From Microcystis viridis FACHB-1342 (GTDB lineage: Bacteria > Cyanobacteriota > Cyanobacteriia > Cyanobacteriales > Microcystaceae), in contig NZ_JACJSV010000030.1 in the NCBI RefSeq assembly GCF_014698335.1, forward strand, positions 1 through 54,185: a DNA stretch of 54,185 nucleotides. Reading direction: 5' to 3'. This document shows positions 45,395 to 53,604 of this stretch, one piece after another. The notes beneath the pieces were generated by a model. It worked only from the letters and a program-made list of their open reading frames with translations, searched no databases and had not been told where the DNA came from. How positions within the stretch are numbered: position 1 is the first letter of the stretch; each line of letters begins with the position of its first letter. The position numbers and the translations under genes were made by a program.

Positions 45395-45712
45395 ATGTCT
45401 AACGAAACTGTTACTTATTCCCTTGATGTCGTCCTTAAAGAAATTAAAGACAGTATCAAGGAAGTTAGCCAGAAATTCGATAAGATTGATGAACGGTTTG
45501 ATCGATTAGATAATCGCTTAACAAAACTTGAGATAGGACAAGCAGATATCAAAGGGGATATTAAAGTGTTAGACGGGAAAATTGAAGGCATCGACAATCG
45601 GCTCAGATCGGTAGAAGGAACCCAAAAAAATCAGGTCTGGACATTAATCATCCTTTTGGGGAGTGCCATTATTACGGCCGCTTGGAAAGTCTTTTTTTCC
45701 AGTAATATCTGA
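45395..45712 (+). CDS. Coiled-coil/membrane-tail protein, array copy 3
   Basis: This 105-residue protein is the longest regular paralogue. The N-terminus differs from copies 1 and 2 (SLDVVLKEIKDSIKEVSQKF), but the core IKGDIKVLDGKIEGIDNRL and tail VWTLIILLGSAIITAAWKVF match. It has one more heptad (FDRLDNR) than copy 4. The leader with AGGAG is repeated. The function is unknown, and no stop or frameshift is present. Confidence 0.75.
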   Translation: MSNETVTYSLDVVLKEIKDSIKEVSQKFDKIDERFDRLDNRLTKLEIGQADIKGDIKVLDGKIEGIDNRLRSVEGTQKNQVWTLIILLGSAIITAAWKVFFSSNI

Positions 45713-45824
45713 GTTCTCGAATCCTCAACAAAACTACAGTTAACCGCTCCTGAAAGAAAATTTTCTTAAAGCCTAGACTAAGATAAAATTATATCCAACC
45801 AGATGCAGTATAGGAGTTGACCCA

Positions 45825-46121
45825 ATGTCTAACGAAACTGTTACTTATTCCCTGGATGTCGTCCTTAAAGAAATTAAAGACAGTATCAAGGAGGTTAGTC
45901 AGAAATTCGATAAGATTGATGAGCGGTTGACAAAAGTAGAAATAGGAATAGCCGATCTCAAAGGGGATATTAAAGTGTTAGACGGGAAAATTGAAGGCAT
46001 CGACAATCGGCTCAGATCGGTAGAGGGAACCCAAAAAAATCAGGTCTGGACATTGATTATCCTTTTGGGAAGTGCCATTATTACGGCCGCTTGGAAAGTA
46101 TTTTTTTCCAGTAATATCTGA
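45825..46121 (+). CDS. Coiled-coil/membrane-tail protein, array copy 4
   Basis: This 98-residue protein matches copy 3 nearly perfectly except that one heptad (FDRLDNR) is missing and a few residues follow copy 1 (LTKVEIG). This mosaic suggests recombination among copies. The tail is unchanged, ending SSNI. It ends 62 bp from the convergent mnmE stop. Function is unknown. Confidence 0.75.
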   Translation: MSNETVTYSLDVVLKEIKDSIKEVSQKFDKIDERLTKVEIGIADLKGDIKVLDGKIEGIDNRLRSVEGTQKNQVWTLIILLGSAIITAAWKVFFSSNI

Positions 46122-46183
46122 GTTCTCCAATCCTCAACAAGACCACAGTTAACCCAACACAGTTGACCAGATTTTCTAATTGC

Positions 46184-47557
46184 TTATTTACCAATACAAA
46201 AACGGCTAAAAATGCGATCAAGTACCGATTCAGTCACTTCTTCGCCGGTAATTTCTCCTAAAGCTTGAATGGCAGTACGCAGATCGATCGACCAAAAATC
46301 AAAAGGCAAATTTTCGTCAATTGTGTTTTTGACCTGTTGCAAAGCAATTTTCGCCCTAGTTAAAGCGGCCGCCTGTCGTTGATTAATGGCTAAATCCAAA
46401 TTAGCCGCCTGTATTTCTTGATTTTGGACAGCATTAATAATAGTTTTTTCTAACTCTTCAATACCCTGATTTTGGGCAGCGGATAGCTTGACAACTCGCT
46501 CAATTTCTGCTGGATAAATTACCGTTTCGGGATGAGCTAAATCAATTTTATTAATCACTAAAATTAATCGGCGATCGCTGACAGAGCGATAAATTTCCTC
46601 ATCTTCCTCTGTCCATCCGGACTCTGCGGAGACGGTTAAGAGAACTAAATCAGCAGACCGGGCCGTTTGACGGGAACGTTCCACCCCAATTTGTTCAACT
46701 CGATCGCTGGCCGAGCGAATTCCTGCCGTATCGAGGACTTGTACGGGAATTCCCGCCACAACTAGCTGAGATTCGACGATATCGCGGGTAGTGCCGGGTA
46801 AATCGGTGACAATCGCTCGATCGCTCCGACTCCAAGCATTTAACAAACTGGATTTACCCACATTCGGCCGCCCCACGATCGCCACTTTCAGACCACTACG
46901 CAGCAATTCCCCGCGCTCGGCGGTGGCTAAAATTAAATTTACTTGACAAAAAACCTGTTCTATGCTATGGAGAACCGCCTCGCAATCCAAGGGCGGTAAA
47001 TCCTCTTCAAAGTCAATACGGGCCTCAATTTCAGCCAAAATATCGAGACAGGTGGCCCGCAAATGGCGGATCGGTTGCGCGAGTTTCCCCTGCAACCCAG
47101 CGAGGGCAAATTGTGCCGCTTGGGGAGAACGCGCCCCAACGAGATCGACGACGCTTTCGGCTTGAGTTAGGTCAATTCTGCCGTTCAGAAAGGCACGCAG
47201 GCTAAATTCCCCCGCTTGTGCCAAACGCGCCCCATTTTCTAGACATAACTGTAACACCTGTTGTACGGGAATAATGCCGCCATGACAGTGAAATTCCACC
47301 ACATCCTCGCGGGTGAAAGAGCGGGGCGCTAACATGAGCAACAGTAAAGCTTCATCGATAATTGCTTGACTTTGGGGATGCCGGATATAACCGTAGAGAA
47401 GACGATGACTTTCCCAGGGTTGACGATTGCGGGTATGGAAAAGCCGACGAGCGATCGCCACTGCCTGACTACCGGATAAACGGACAATACCGATACTACC
47501 CTGTTCCGGAACGATCGCCGTAGCGATAGCGGCGATCGTATCCCCTGTGTTTAACAT
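46184..47557 (-). CDS. mnmE: tRNA modification GTPase MnmE
   Basis: This 457-residue enzyme installs, with MnmG, the (carboxymethyl)aminomethyl group at U34 of tRNAs. The N-terminal folate-binding domain starts [24 protein letters not shown]. The G domain in the middle holds [14 protein letters not shown] (P-loop), DLPGTTRD and DTAGIR, then NKID. The C-terminus FCIGK carries the conserved Cys. Length is normal. It is on the minus strand, convergent with the coiled-coil array. Confidence 0.96.
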   Translation of the reverse strand: MLNTGDTIAAIATAIVPEQGSIGIVRLSGSQAVAIARRLFHTRNRQPWESHRLLYGYIRHPQSQAIIDEALLLLMLAPRSFTREDVVEFHCHGGIIPVQQVLQLCLENGARLAQAGEFSLRAFLNGRIDLTQAESVVDLVGARSPQAAQFALAGLQGKLAQPIRHLRATCLDILAEIEARIDFEEDLPPLDCEAVLHSIEQVFCQVNLILATAERGELLRSGLKVAIVGRPNVGKSSLLNAWSRSDRAIVTDLPGTTRDIVESQLVVAGIPVQVLDTAGIRSASDRVEQIGVERSRQTARSADLVLLTVSAESGWTEEDEEIYRSVSDRRLILVINKIDLAHPETVIYPAEIERVVKLSAAQNQGIEELEKTIINAVQNQEIQAANLDLAINQRQAAALTRAKIALQQVKNTIDENLPFDFWSIDLRTAIQALGEITGEEVTESVLDRIFSRFCIGK

Positions 47558-47621
47558 CTCTTAATCACTCCTTGCTAAAATTGAAGTCAGGATCAATTTT
47601 GTCAGCATTTATCCCGAAAAT

Positions 47622-48143
47622 ATGCGCTCAAGGTCATTAAAAGCGAGAAAAAGCCGCAAATATTCAAGTAATCGCTTACTGCGATTTTTGCGCTATTGGT
47701 ATATTCGCTTAATGCGATTACAAGGACATCCTAGGGAAATTGCCAGGGGTTTTGCCTTGGGAGTTTTTTCGGGATTTTTCCCGTGGATCGGCCTTCAAAT
47801 CATCATCGCTATCTTTTTAGCTACCCTATTTCGTGCCAACAAAATTGCCGCTGCTGCTGGTACTTATATCAGCAATCCCGTGACCGATCTGCCGATTTTC
47901 CTGTTTAATTATAGATTGGGAGAGTTTATTCTTGGTCAAAGCGGGCGATCGAATGTGGGTGACATTTTTCAAACTAATCAAAGCTTCACCGAAAAGTTAG
48001 CTAGTTCTGGCGGCCAATTTCTTTTGACCCTGTTTTTTGGTTGCTTACTATCAGCGACGGTATTTGCTACTATAACCTATTTTGTTAGCTATCGCCTAGT
48101 TCATCAACGGTATCACCGGCGACAAACAAGGAGAAAACGCTGA
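47622..48143 (+). CDS. DUF2062 membrane protein
   Basis: This 173-residue protein has a basic N-terminus, RLQGHPREIARGFALGVFSGFFPWIGLQ, read in parts, which is the DUF2062 signature. A membrane span follows, then AAAGTYISNPVTDLPIFLFNYRLGE, also read in parts, and a second span near 135-160. The tail is Arg-rich. Family function is unknown. It is divergent from mnmE with 64 bp between. It is the last ordinary chromosomal gene before the accessory island. Confidence 0.85.
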   Translation: MRSRSLKARKSRKYSSNRLLRFLRYWYIRLMRLQGHPREIARGFALGVFSGFFPWIGLQIIIAIFLATLFRANKIAAAAGTYISNPVTDLPIFLFNYRLGEFILGQSGRSNVGDIFQTNQSFTEKLASSGGQFLLTLFFGCLLSATVFATITYFVSYRLVHQRYHRRQTRRKR

Positions 48144-48211
48144 TAAATTGTAACCGTTCGGGGGGGACGAAATCTGGTAATCTAAGAGGCATCGATGAGA
48201 AGCACCTACGG

Positions 48212-48300
48212 TAATCCCACAATAAGTCTAAACTGTTATTTGATTGAATGAATACTATGATTGTGTTGTATTCAGCAAGTCTTCATCAATGATCAATTAT
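48212..48300. repeat. Partial diverged copy of the 104-bp repeat
   Basis: From ATAAGTCTAAACT to GATCAATTAT this matches the unit arrayed at 49190-49501, with a small deletion in the middle. It is followed directly by the shared downstream segment of the TPR-tail ORF at 48330. The gap 48144-48211 before it shows nothing. Confidence 0.8.
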
Positions 48301-48329
48301 AGTCCATCCCATAATCCCATCAATCACAG

Positions 48330-48434
48330 TTAAGACGATGGATGTGACTGTCGCATCATTTGTAAATTATTACGAATCATTTGTGTATTGAGATGCTCTT
48401 TACTTAATGTATTGACATACAATACTTTTGTCAT
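48330..48434 (-). CDS. 34-codon ORF with TPR-protein C-terminus (cassette 3 tail)
   Basis: The ATG follows the HEPN stop with no gap (TAAATG). The C-terminal half reads EHLNTQMIRNNLQMMRQSHP, then SS and stop. It lines up with the end of the TPR protein at 50392, ENHPTTVKIRENLQTLRQQQ then HPSS. It is the third copy of this tail and is the shortest recognisable remnant, with a new N-terminus. It may be translated by coupling with the TA operon or be a decayed relic. Confidence 0.5.
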   Translation of the reverse strand: MTKVLYVNTLSKEHLNTQMIRNNLQMMRQSHPSS

Positions 48435-48833
48435 TTAATCAGTAGGAAGCAGGTCTGAAATTATATTTAAAAAATCTCTCACTTTTGCAATAAAAGGAAG
48501 AACTTGTAATTCATCAAAATCTGCAAAGTCTGTATAATCTGCTTCGAGACGGTATTCAAATAATTCGTTATAAACTGCACCAAAGTCTTTTGAAATAATT
48601 TCGCTACGGATGTAGTTTTTGTTGAAGAGACTACGGACACCTGTATGTTTTGGAGATGAGAGATTATCATAAGCAAGTAAAGCCGTAACAGCATAAAAGC
48701 AACTATAGTACAGACGATTGATACAACTATTCCATCTTGCACCATCAGCAAGAGAACAAGCATCTTGATAAGCTTCCTCTGCACGATTTAAACGATACCT
48801 AATTAGTTGATCGTGAGGGGAATTTTTACTCAT
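48435..48833 (-). CDS. HEPN-domain protein of an MNT/HEPN pair
   Basis: This 132-residue helical protein has the HEPN core seen in MNT-associated proteins: RAEEAYQDACSLAD, RLYYSCFYAVTALL and SPKHTGVRSLFNKN, then YNELFEYRLEADYTDF. The canonical Rx4-6H RNase motif is not clear, unlike in the HepT at 11304. It is therefore a different HEPN subfamily, which may bind rather than cleave RNA. It overlaps the MNT gene by 4 bp (ATGA), so the pair is translationally coupled. Confidence 0.82.
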   Translation of the reverse strand: MSKNSPHDQLIRYRLNRAEEAYQDACSLADGARWNSCINRLYYSCFYAVTALLAYDNLSSPKHTGVRSLFNKNYIRSEIISKDFGAVYNELFEYRLEADYTDFADFDELQVLPFIAKVRDFLNIISDLLPTD

Positions 48834-49144
48834 AGCATAATAGCTTCTTTGTTAACTGATTGCCAGAAAGGAGTAGTTTGTAATAAGGGATGTTCCCATT
48901 GATTTTTGCTGCGAACAATGGTACAAATAACTTCTTCTGTTTCCCATTCGATTTCATAAATTTGACGACGGATTTGAGATGTGCGAGTAGGGTTAGTGAT
49001 CCCATCAACTAATACTAATATATCCCAATCAGAGTCTGGTTGAGCATCGTTTCGCGCCCGTGAACCATAAAGAAATATTTGCGCTTGTGGTTCGATCGCT
49101 TGTACTGCTTGTTTAATTTTATTGAGTAATAGTTGTTTGTCCAT
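48830..49144 (-). CDS. MNT-family nucleotidyltransferase
   Basis: This 104-residue minimal nucleotidyltransferase has YGSRARND at 26-33 and D39-W-D41 in SDWDILVLVDG, the catalytic GS...DxD set. It pairs with the HEPN gene immediately downstream. MNT partners of HEPN proteins act as antitoxins by nucleotide transfer (family knowledge). It is first in a TA-like operon whose upstream side abuts the 104-bp repeat array. Confidence 0.85.
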   Translation of the reverse strand: MDKQLLLNKIKQAVQAIEPQAQIFLYGSRARNDAQPDSDWDILVLVDGITNPTRTSQIRRQIYEIEWETEEVICTIVRSKNQWEHPLLQTTPFWQSVNKEAIML

Positions 49145-49189
49145 GATTTTTTATTACCTTTTTGTACTGCAAAACAATATTAACAATAT

Positions 49190-49501
49190 AGTCCATCCCA
49201 TAATCCCATAATAAGTCTAAACTATGATTGAAATGATTGAATGAATACTATGATTGTGTTGTATTCAGCAAGTCTTCATCAATGATCAATTATAGTCCAT
49301 CCCATAATCCCATAATAAGTCTAAACTATGATTGAAATGATTGAATGAATACTATGATTGTGTTGTATTCAGCAAGTCTTCATCAATGATCAATTATAGT
49401 CCATCCCATAATCCCATAATAAGTCCAAACTATGATTGAAATGATTGAATGAATACTATGATTGTGTTGTATTCAGCAAGTCTTCATCAATGATCAATTA
49501 T
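49190..49501. repeat. Three tandem copies of a 104-bp repeat
   Basis: The units begin at 49190, 49294 and 49398 with AGTCCATCCCATAATCCCAT and are nearly identical, with one T/C difference seen. Each contains GAATAC...GTATTC as an inverted repeat and ends in GATCAATTAT. No ORF is present. The array lies between the MNT/HEPN and VapBC-like cassettes. A partial copy is at 48212. Confidence 0.92.
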
Positions 49502-49530
49502 AGTCCATCCCATAATCCCATAAATCACAG

Positions 49531-49626
49531 TTAAGACGATGGATATTGCTGTTGTCGCATCATTTGTAAACTTTTCCGAATTTGAACAATAGTAGAGTGA
49601 TTTTTCCTAATAGTCGTTGACTCCAT
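49531..49626 (-). CDS. 31-codon ORF with TPR-protein C-terminus (cassette 2 tail)
   Basis: The ORF begins MESTTIRKNHSTIVQIRKSL and ends QMMRQQQYPSS. It aligns with the last 27 residues of the TPR protein at 50392 (ENHPTTVKIRENLQ, RQQQHPSS). The ATG is 19 bp after the VapC-like stop on the same strand. The same downstream segment (TAACTG, then ATGGGATTATGGGATGGACT) follows. It may be a functional micro-ORF or a relic; the conserved tail suggests recent duplication. Confidence 0.5.
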   Translation of the reverse strand: MESTTIRKNHSTIVQIRKSLQMMRQQQYPSS

Positions 49627-49645
49627 TTTATAGTAGTTCTATTTT

Positions 49646-50053
49646 TTAAAAAAGAATAATAAAACCTTCTTGGGTAAAGTGCTTGTCATGGGTAAGCACT
49701 TCAAAAATATCCATTTGTTGCATAATTATCATTGATATGCAGTCTGTAATACTATAACCTTTGTCTGACCGTTGTTTATATAATTCAAAACCTAATTGAC
49801 GTAATTCTGGTGTATAGGAAATAACTTGTATTGTTTTTTCCCGTAGCATTTGCGTACACATTAAGAGTGCTTTCTGTCTCATAATAGTTCCTCTACATGA
49901 AGCATAGTTCAGTATCTCATCAATAATGCCATCCGTTGTTATTAGTTGATCATTGATACAATTATGAGCATAGTTGAGTGCGATTTGATGCCAGTCATCT
50001 TTGGGGTTGAGTAAAGCGATCCAATAAAAGGTGTCGGCAAAAATTTGCTTCAT
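49646..50053 (-). CDS. vapC: PIN-domain (VapC-like) ribonuclease toxin
   Basis: This 135-residue PIN protein has the acidic metal-binding set Asp7 (FADTFYWIAL), Glu46 (IIDEILNY), Asp104 (SITDCISM) and Asp123 (LTHDKHF), in the standard spacing. VapC-type toxins cleave tRNA or rRNA. It starts 2 bp after the antitoxin stop, giving a tight operon. It is intact and of usual length. A TPR-tail micro-ORF follows. Confidence 0.88.
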   Translation of the reverse strand: MKQIFADTFYWIALLNPKDDWHQIALNYAHNCINDQLITTDGIIDEILNYASCRGTIMRQKALLMCTQMLREKTIQVISYTPELRQLGFELYKQRSDKGYSITDCISMIIMQQMDIFEVLTHDKHFTQEGFIILF

Positions 50054-50055
50054 GG

Positions 50056-50298
50056 TTAATGTTTAGGAGTACCGTAGATGTAATGATCATGTTGCTCTGC
50101 ACTATCGGTTGGTAAGGTATCTAAAACTTCTTGAGGAATATCAGCAGTGAGTTCTTCGATAAATCGCGCGAAAGGTTTAGATTGTTCTTGCGATCGATGA
50201 TGTTTGATTTTGGCTAACAATAAAAAGTCAAAAACTTCTTCTATTACCTCATCGGATACTGTTTCAATTTCATGAATTAGTTGTTCTTTAATGGTCAT
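50056..50298 (-). CDS. VapB-like antitoxin
   Basis: This 80-residue protein begins MTIKEQLIHEIETVSDEVIE and continues VFDFLLLAKIKHH, a DUF2281-like helical start common in cyanobacterial antitoxins of PIN toxins. The C-terminal part is disordered and acidic (TDSAEQHDHYIYGTP) and would contact the toxin. It is first in the operon with the PIN gene. Family assignment rests on position plus the N-terminal pattern. Confidence 0.75.
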   Translation of the reverse strand: MTIKEQLIHEIETVSDEVIEEVFDFLLLAKIKHHRSQEQSKPFARFIEELTADIPQEVLDTLPTDSAEQHDHYIYGTPKH

Positions 50299-50391
50299 AA
50301 TTTTACCTTTGTAAGTTCTTCAACTATAGCCTATATCAGTTATCAGTGATTAATTCAATTATAGTCCATCCCATAATCCCATCAATCACAG

Positions 50392-50703
50392 TTAAGACGA
50401 TGGATGTTGCTGTTGTCGCAGCGTTTGTAAGTTTTCCCGAATCTTAACAGTAGTAGGATGATTCTCCCCTAAAGCTTGCTCGGCTATGTCTAAAGCTTGC
50501 TGGTGGAGTGGTTCTGCTTCTTCATACCTTCCTTGAGAGTGGTAGAGTTTTGCTAAATTATTAAGATTTTCAGTGATATTGGGATAGTTATCGCCTTCAA
50601 AAATTTCTGGACAGTATTTTTTTTGATTTGCCAGAAATTCCTGTGAGGTAACTTCAGTAAAATATTGGTGGATAATATTGCGAAATTCTTTAGGCTCTAG
50701 CAT
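50392..50703 (-). CDS. Short TPR protein (cassette 1 tail)
   Basis: This 103-residue protein has an N-terminal region MLEPKEFRNIIHQYFTEV that recalls no family to me. One kinesin-light-chain-type TPR follows (TENLNNLAKLYHSQGRYEEA, EPLHQQALDIAEQALG), then the tail ENHPTTVKIRENLQTLRQQQ. The TPR and tail are almost the same as the end of the NB-ARC protein at 51249. It starts 16 bp after the RelE/ParE-like toxin. It is either a small TPR adaptor or a truncated derivative. Confidence 0.7.
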   Translation of the reverse strand: MLEPKEFRNIIHQYFTEVTSQEFLANQKKYCPEIFEGDNYPNITENLNNLAKLYHSQGRYEEAEPLHQQALDIAEQALGENHPTTVKIRENLQTLRQQQHPSS

Positions 50704-50719
50704 GGTTAATTTTCTCCTT

Positions 50720-50977
50720 CTATTTAATTAACTCTTCATACTCATCATGAGAACCAATCCAAAACCAGTAATAATCTTCACCTTTTTTCAATGCTAAAGC
50801 TCTATAATTCTCAGTTATTCGGACTGACCAGACATTTTTCCCTACTTTCTTGAAATGTAATGATCGATGGAAAACATTACTAATCCAGAGACGATAGGCT
50901 TTTTTGGCCTGTTGCTTAATGTAGGGAGATAAGTTGGCATAACATTGCCAAAAATCAGGAGTTGTTAAGGATTTCAT
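50720..50977 (-). CDS. RelE/ParE-like toxin (copy C)
   Basis: This 85-residue toxin belongs to the same family as those at 3835 and 4599: FWQCYANLSPYIKQQAKKAY, SLHFKKVGKNVWSVRI, NYRALALKKGEDYYWFWIGS and HDEYEELIK. It overlaps its antitoxin gene by 23 bp, unlike copies A and B, which barely touch. It is a remote paralogue about 46 kb away in the window. Confidence 0.85.
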   Translation of the reverse strand: MKSLTTPDFWQCYANLSPYIKQQAKKAYRLWISNVFHRSLHFKKVGKNVWSVRITENYRALALKKGEDYYWFWIGSHDEYEELIK

Positions 50978-51176
50978 CTAAAGGCTTAACTTGATTGTTA
51001 CTGATATCATTGTTGACTTTTTGTAATAGTCGATCGAGTTTCCCTGATTCGAGATCGTTTTTTATCTGTTTGTCCCAACTATCATCAAGATAGTCTTGTA
51101 ACCAAGCTGATAATTGATGGATTTCTTCGTCAGGCAACTGGAGAATCGCGGATTCAATATCTTTGAGTGTAGTCAT
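50955..51176 (-). CDS. Antitoxin of RelE/ParE-like TA pair (copy C)
   Basis: This 73-residue protein shares IESAILQLPDEEIHQLSAWL and SWDKQIKNDLESGKLDRLLQ with the antitoxins at 3638 and 4398. It has a slightly longer C-terminus that overlaps the toxin start. It is likely to bind its toxin and the operon promoter, although a DNA-binding fold is not obvious. It lies downstream of the NB-ARC gene, on the same strand, after a hairpin. Confidence 0.8.
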   Translation of the reverse strand: MTTLKDIESAILQLPDEEIHQLSAWLQDYLDDSWDKQIKNDLESGKLDRLLQKVNNDISNNQVKPLDEILNNS

Positions 51177-51228
51177 GATTGTTTGGTTGATTGAAGGTGA
51201 TTGTATTATTTTATATTGTTGTATTATC

Positions 51229-51249
51229 GGATGGGTTAATAACCCATCC
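51229..51249. terminator. Hairpin at the end of the NB-ARC gene
   Basis: GGATGGGTT-AAT-AACCCATCC is a perfect 9-bp stem with a 3-base loop, touching the NB-ARC stop codon. It separates that transcript from the TA pair downstream. It also resembles dispersed cyanobacterial palindromes. Confidence 0.55.
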
Positions 51250-53591
51250 TACGGAAGCGACTCTAAGTTTTCCCGAATCCTAACAGTAGTAGGATGATTC
51301 TCCCCTAAAGCTTGCTCGGCAATTGCTAAAGCTTGTAAATAGAGAGGTTCCGCTTCTAAGTATCTTCCTTGGTATTTGTACAGCTGTGCTAAATTGTTAA
51401 GGGAAGTTGCCAAATCGGGATGATTGTCTCTTAAGAGTCGTTTTCTCAAATCTAATGCTTCTAGAAGGAGAGGTTCCGCTTCTGTGTACCTGCCTTGGAA
51501 ATAGTACAATTCTGCTAAATTGTTGAGGGAAGTTGCCACAAGGGGATGATTGTCTCTGAAGAGTCGTTTATACAAATCTAATGCTTCTAGATAGAGAGGT
51601 TCCGCTTCTGTGTACCTGCCTTGGGATTTGTACAGCTGTGCTAAATTGTTGAGGGAAGTTGCCACAAGGGGATGATTGTCTCTGAAGAGTCGTTTATACA
51701 AATCTAATGCTTCTAGATAGAGAGGTTCCGCTTCTGTGTACCTGCCTTGGGATTCGTACAATGATGCTAAATTGTTGAGGGATTGTGCCACAAGGGGATC
51801 ATTGTCTCCTAAGAGTCGTTTTCTCAAATCTAATGCTTCTAGATAGAGAGGTTCTGCTTCTGTGTACCTGCCTTGGGATTTGTACAATCCTGCTAAATTG
51901 TTGAGGGAAGTTGCCACATGGGGATCATTGTCTCCTAAGAGTCGTTTTCTCAAATCTAATGCTTGTAAAAAGAGGGCTTCCGCTTCTGTGTACCTGCCTT
52001 GGGAACGGTACAATGCTGCTAAATTGTTGAGGGAAGTTGCCACATGGGGATCATTGTCTCCTAAGAGTCGTTTTCTCAAATCTAATGCTTTTAGATGGAG
52101 AGGTTCCGCTTCTTTGTACCTGCCTTGGGAATTGTAAAATGCTGCTAAATTGTTGAGGGAAGTTGCCACATGGGGATGATTGTCTCCTAAGCGAGATTGT
52201 ACCGCTTCGAGACAATTATCAAAATATCTTTCTGCCGAGTTATACTGTCCTTGCCCCTCATAAAACCATGCTACCCCAACAAATGCCCACATTAAATTAT
52301 CATCATCAGGATTAGGAATATCATCCAGCATCTCTTGACTCAGTAACTCCAGATGAGGAATAGCCAGACGCACTCTGTCAATATCTGCAATAACGGGATT
52401 CTGGGGAATAGTCTTTGCTACGGCAATTCCACTACTCGCAATTCCTCCTTGCAGAACATGAATAAAATCATCCCCTTCCTGCTTACTTTGATAACGAAAA
52501 TACTCTCTCAACAAAGCATGAATAACAATATTTTTACCATTCTCAATCTCAATCAGAGACAAATTATCTAACTGCTTGCGTGCATCCTTGACTGCTTTCT
52601 TCTCCCATCCCAAACTGTTTATCGTCGGTTCCACCAAATCCTGCCAAGGAATAGCAGCAGCAGCAAACCTTCCCAACAGCATCGCCAACTGAGTTGCTAA
52701 ACGTTGCAAACGTTGCCAACTCAAATTAAACGCAGCTATCACACCCCTCTCAGCCGTAATTCCCCTCACCATTTCATCGGAAAGCGACTCATCCTCAAGA
52801 CTCAACTGCTGTAAATAATCTTCCAGAGACAACATCCGGTCATCTTTTAAATATTTAGCAACCAACTCTAATGCTAAAGGTAAATAACCCAGATAACGAC
52901 AAATCTCCTTGGCTGTTTCTATCTCATTTTCACTGCGCGAAGTGAGTTCAGCATCGACAATTTTTGTTAACAGTTCAAGAGACTCCGCTTCTGACAACAC
53001 CCCTAACGATAACTCCCAAAACCTCAGACTCAGATTCCTTTGTCGCGTCGTTAGCATCACCTTAAAACGAGAGGAAATTGGGAGCAATTCTTGAGGAATA
53101 TCTTCTAAGCTTTTAACATCATCAATAACAAGTAAAATTTGTCCCTCTTGAGGATGCCAGTTTTGCCAACACCACTTCACCTGTTCCTCAACACTTCCCA
53201 ATTTCTGTAACTTCTCCGGCATTGCTAAATAAGGCGCAGCTTTTAATAAAATTTGAGTCGCTAAATCCCCTTGATTGAGAGAAAACCAATAACAAGCCAC
53301 ATATCGCTGTTGAAACTCCCTTGATAACGCATACTGAACCGCTAACTCAGTCTTACCCACACCTCCCATACCCCGCACCGCACAAACCGAAACCTTACCC
53401 TCATTTTGTAACGCCTCATGCAAGTTTTTTAAGTCTTGCTGTCTCCCGACAAAATTGGGTGATCCTTGTCGTACATCACTGGGAATCGTTGTACTTACTT
53501 TTGGTAAATTAATCGTTTGGTTAATCTCAATTTGAGCATAATCACCAAATGTTGAATCTTTAATCCCTGTCTGAGTATTTTTGTTATCCAT
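51249..53591 (-). CDS. NB-ARC STAND ATPase with kinesin-light-chain-type TPR repeats
   Basis: This 780-residue protein begins with a short beta-like leader (STFGDYAQIEINQTINLP), then FVGR at 47-50 and an NB-ARC ATPase: Walker A GMGGVGKT at 74-81, Walker B ILLVIDDV near 160, and GLPL-like GYLPLALELV near 250. After a winged-helix-like region come about nine 42-residue TPRs (about 440-770) of the form ATSLNNLAxLYxSQGRYTEA. The DNA repeats are nearly identical at 126-bp spacing. The ATG at 53591 is used; an in-frame TTG at 53624 overlaps the upstream gene. STAND/TPR proteins sense ligands and trigger effectors. Confidence 0.88.
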   Translation of the reverse strand: MDNKNTQTGIKDSTFGDYAQIEINQTINLPKVSTTIPSDVRQGSPNFVGRQQDLKNLHEALQNEGKVSVCAVRGMGGVGKTELAVQYALSREFQQRYVACYWFSLNQGDLATQILLKAAPYLAMPEKLQKLGSVEEQVKWCWQNWHPQEGQILLVIDDVKSLEDIPQELLPISSRFKVMLTTRQRNLSLRFWELSLGVLSEAESLELLTKIVDAELTSRSENEIETAKEICRYLGYLPLALELVAKYLKDDRMLSLEDYLQQLSLEDESLSDEMVRGITAERGVIAAFNLSWQRLQRLATQLAMLLGRFAAAAIPWQDLVEPTINSLGWEKKAVKDARKQLDNLSLIEIENGKNIVIHALLREYFRYQSKQEGDDFIHVLQGGIASSGIAVAKTIPQNPVIADIDRVRLAIPHLELLSQEMLDDIPNPDDDNLMWAFVGVAWFYEGQGQYNSAERYFDNCLEAVQSRLGDNHPHVATSLNNLAAFYNSQGRYKEAEPLHLKALDLRKRLLGDNDPHVATSLNNLAALYRSQGRYTEAEALFLQALDLRKRLLGDNDPHVATSLNNLAGLYKSQGRYTEAEPLYLEALDLRKRLLGDNDPLVAQSLNNLASLYESQGRYTEAEPLYLEALDLYKRLFRDNHPLVATSLNNLAQLYKSQGRYTEAEPLYLEALDLYKRLFRDNHPLVATSLNNLAELYYFQGRYTEAEPLLLEALDLRKRLLRDNHPDLATSLNNLAQLYKYQGRYLEAEPLYLQALAIAEQALGENHPTTVRIRENLESLP

Positions 53592-53604
53592 AATCGTTAT
53601 AAAA

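Noticed and set aside
49190-49501. CRISPR array
   Set aside because: The units are directly tandem at 104 bp with no variable spacers, and no cas genes are present.
51862-52137. Plus-strand open frame with internal repeats
   Set aside because: It is the antisense of the TPR repeats of the NB-ARC gene; the repeat pattern is inherited from the other strand.
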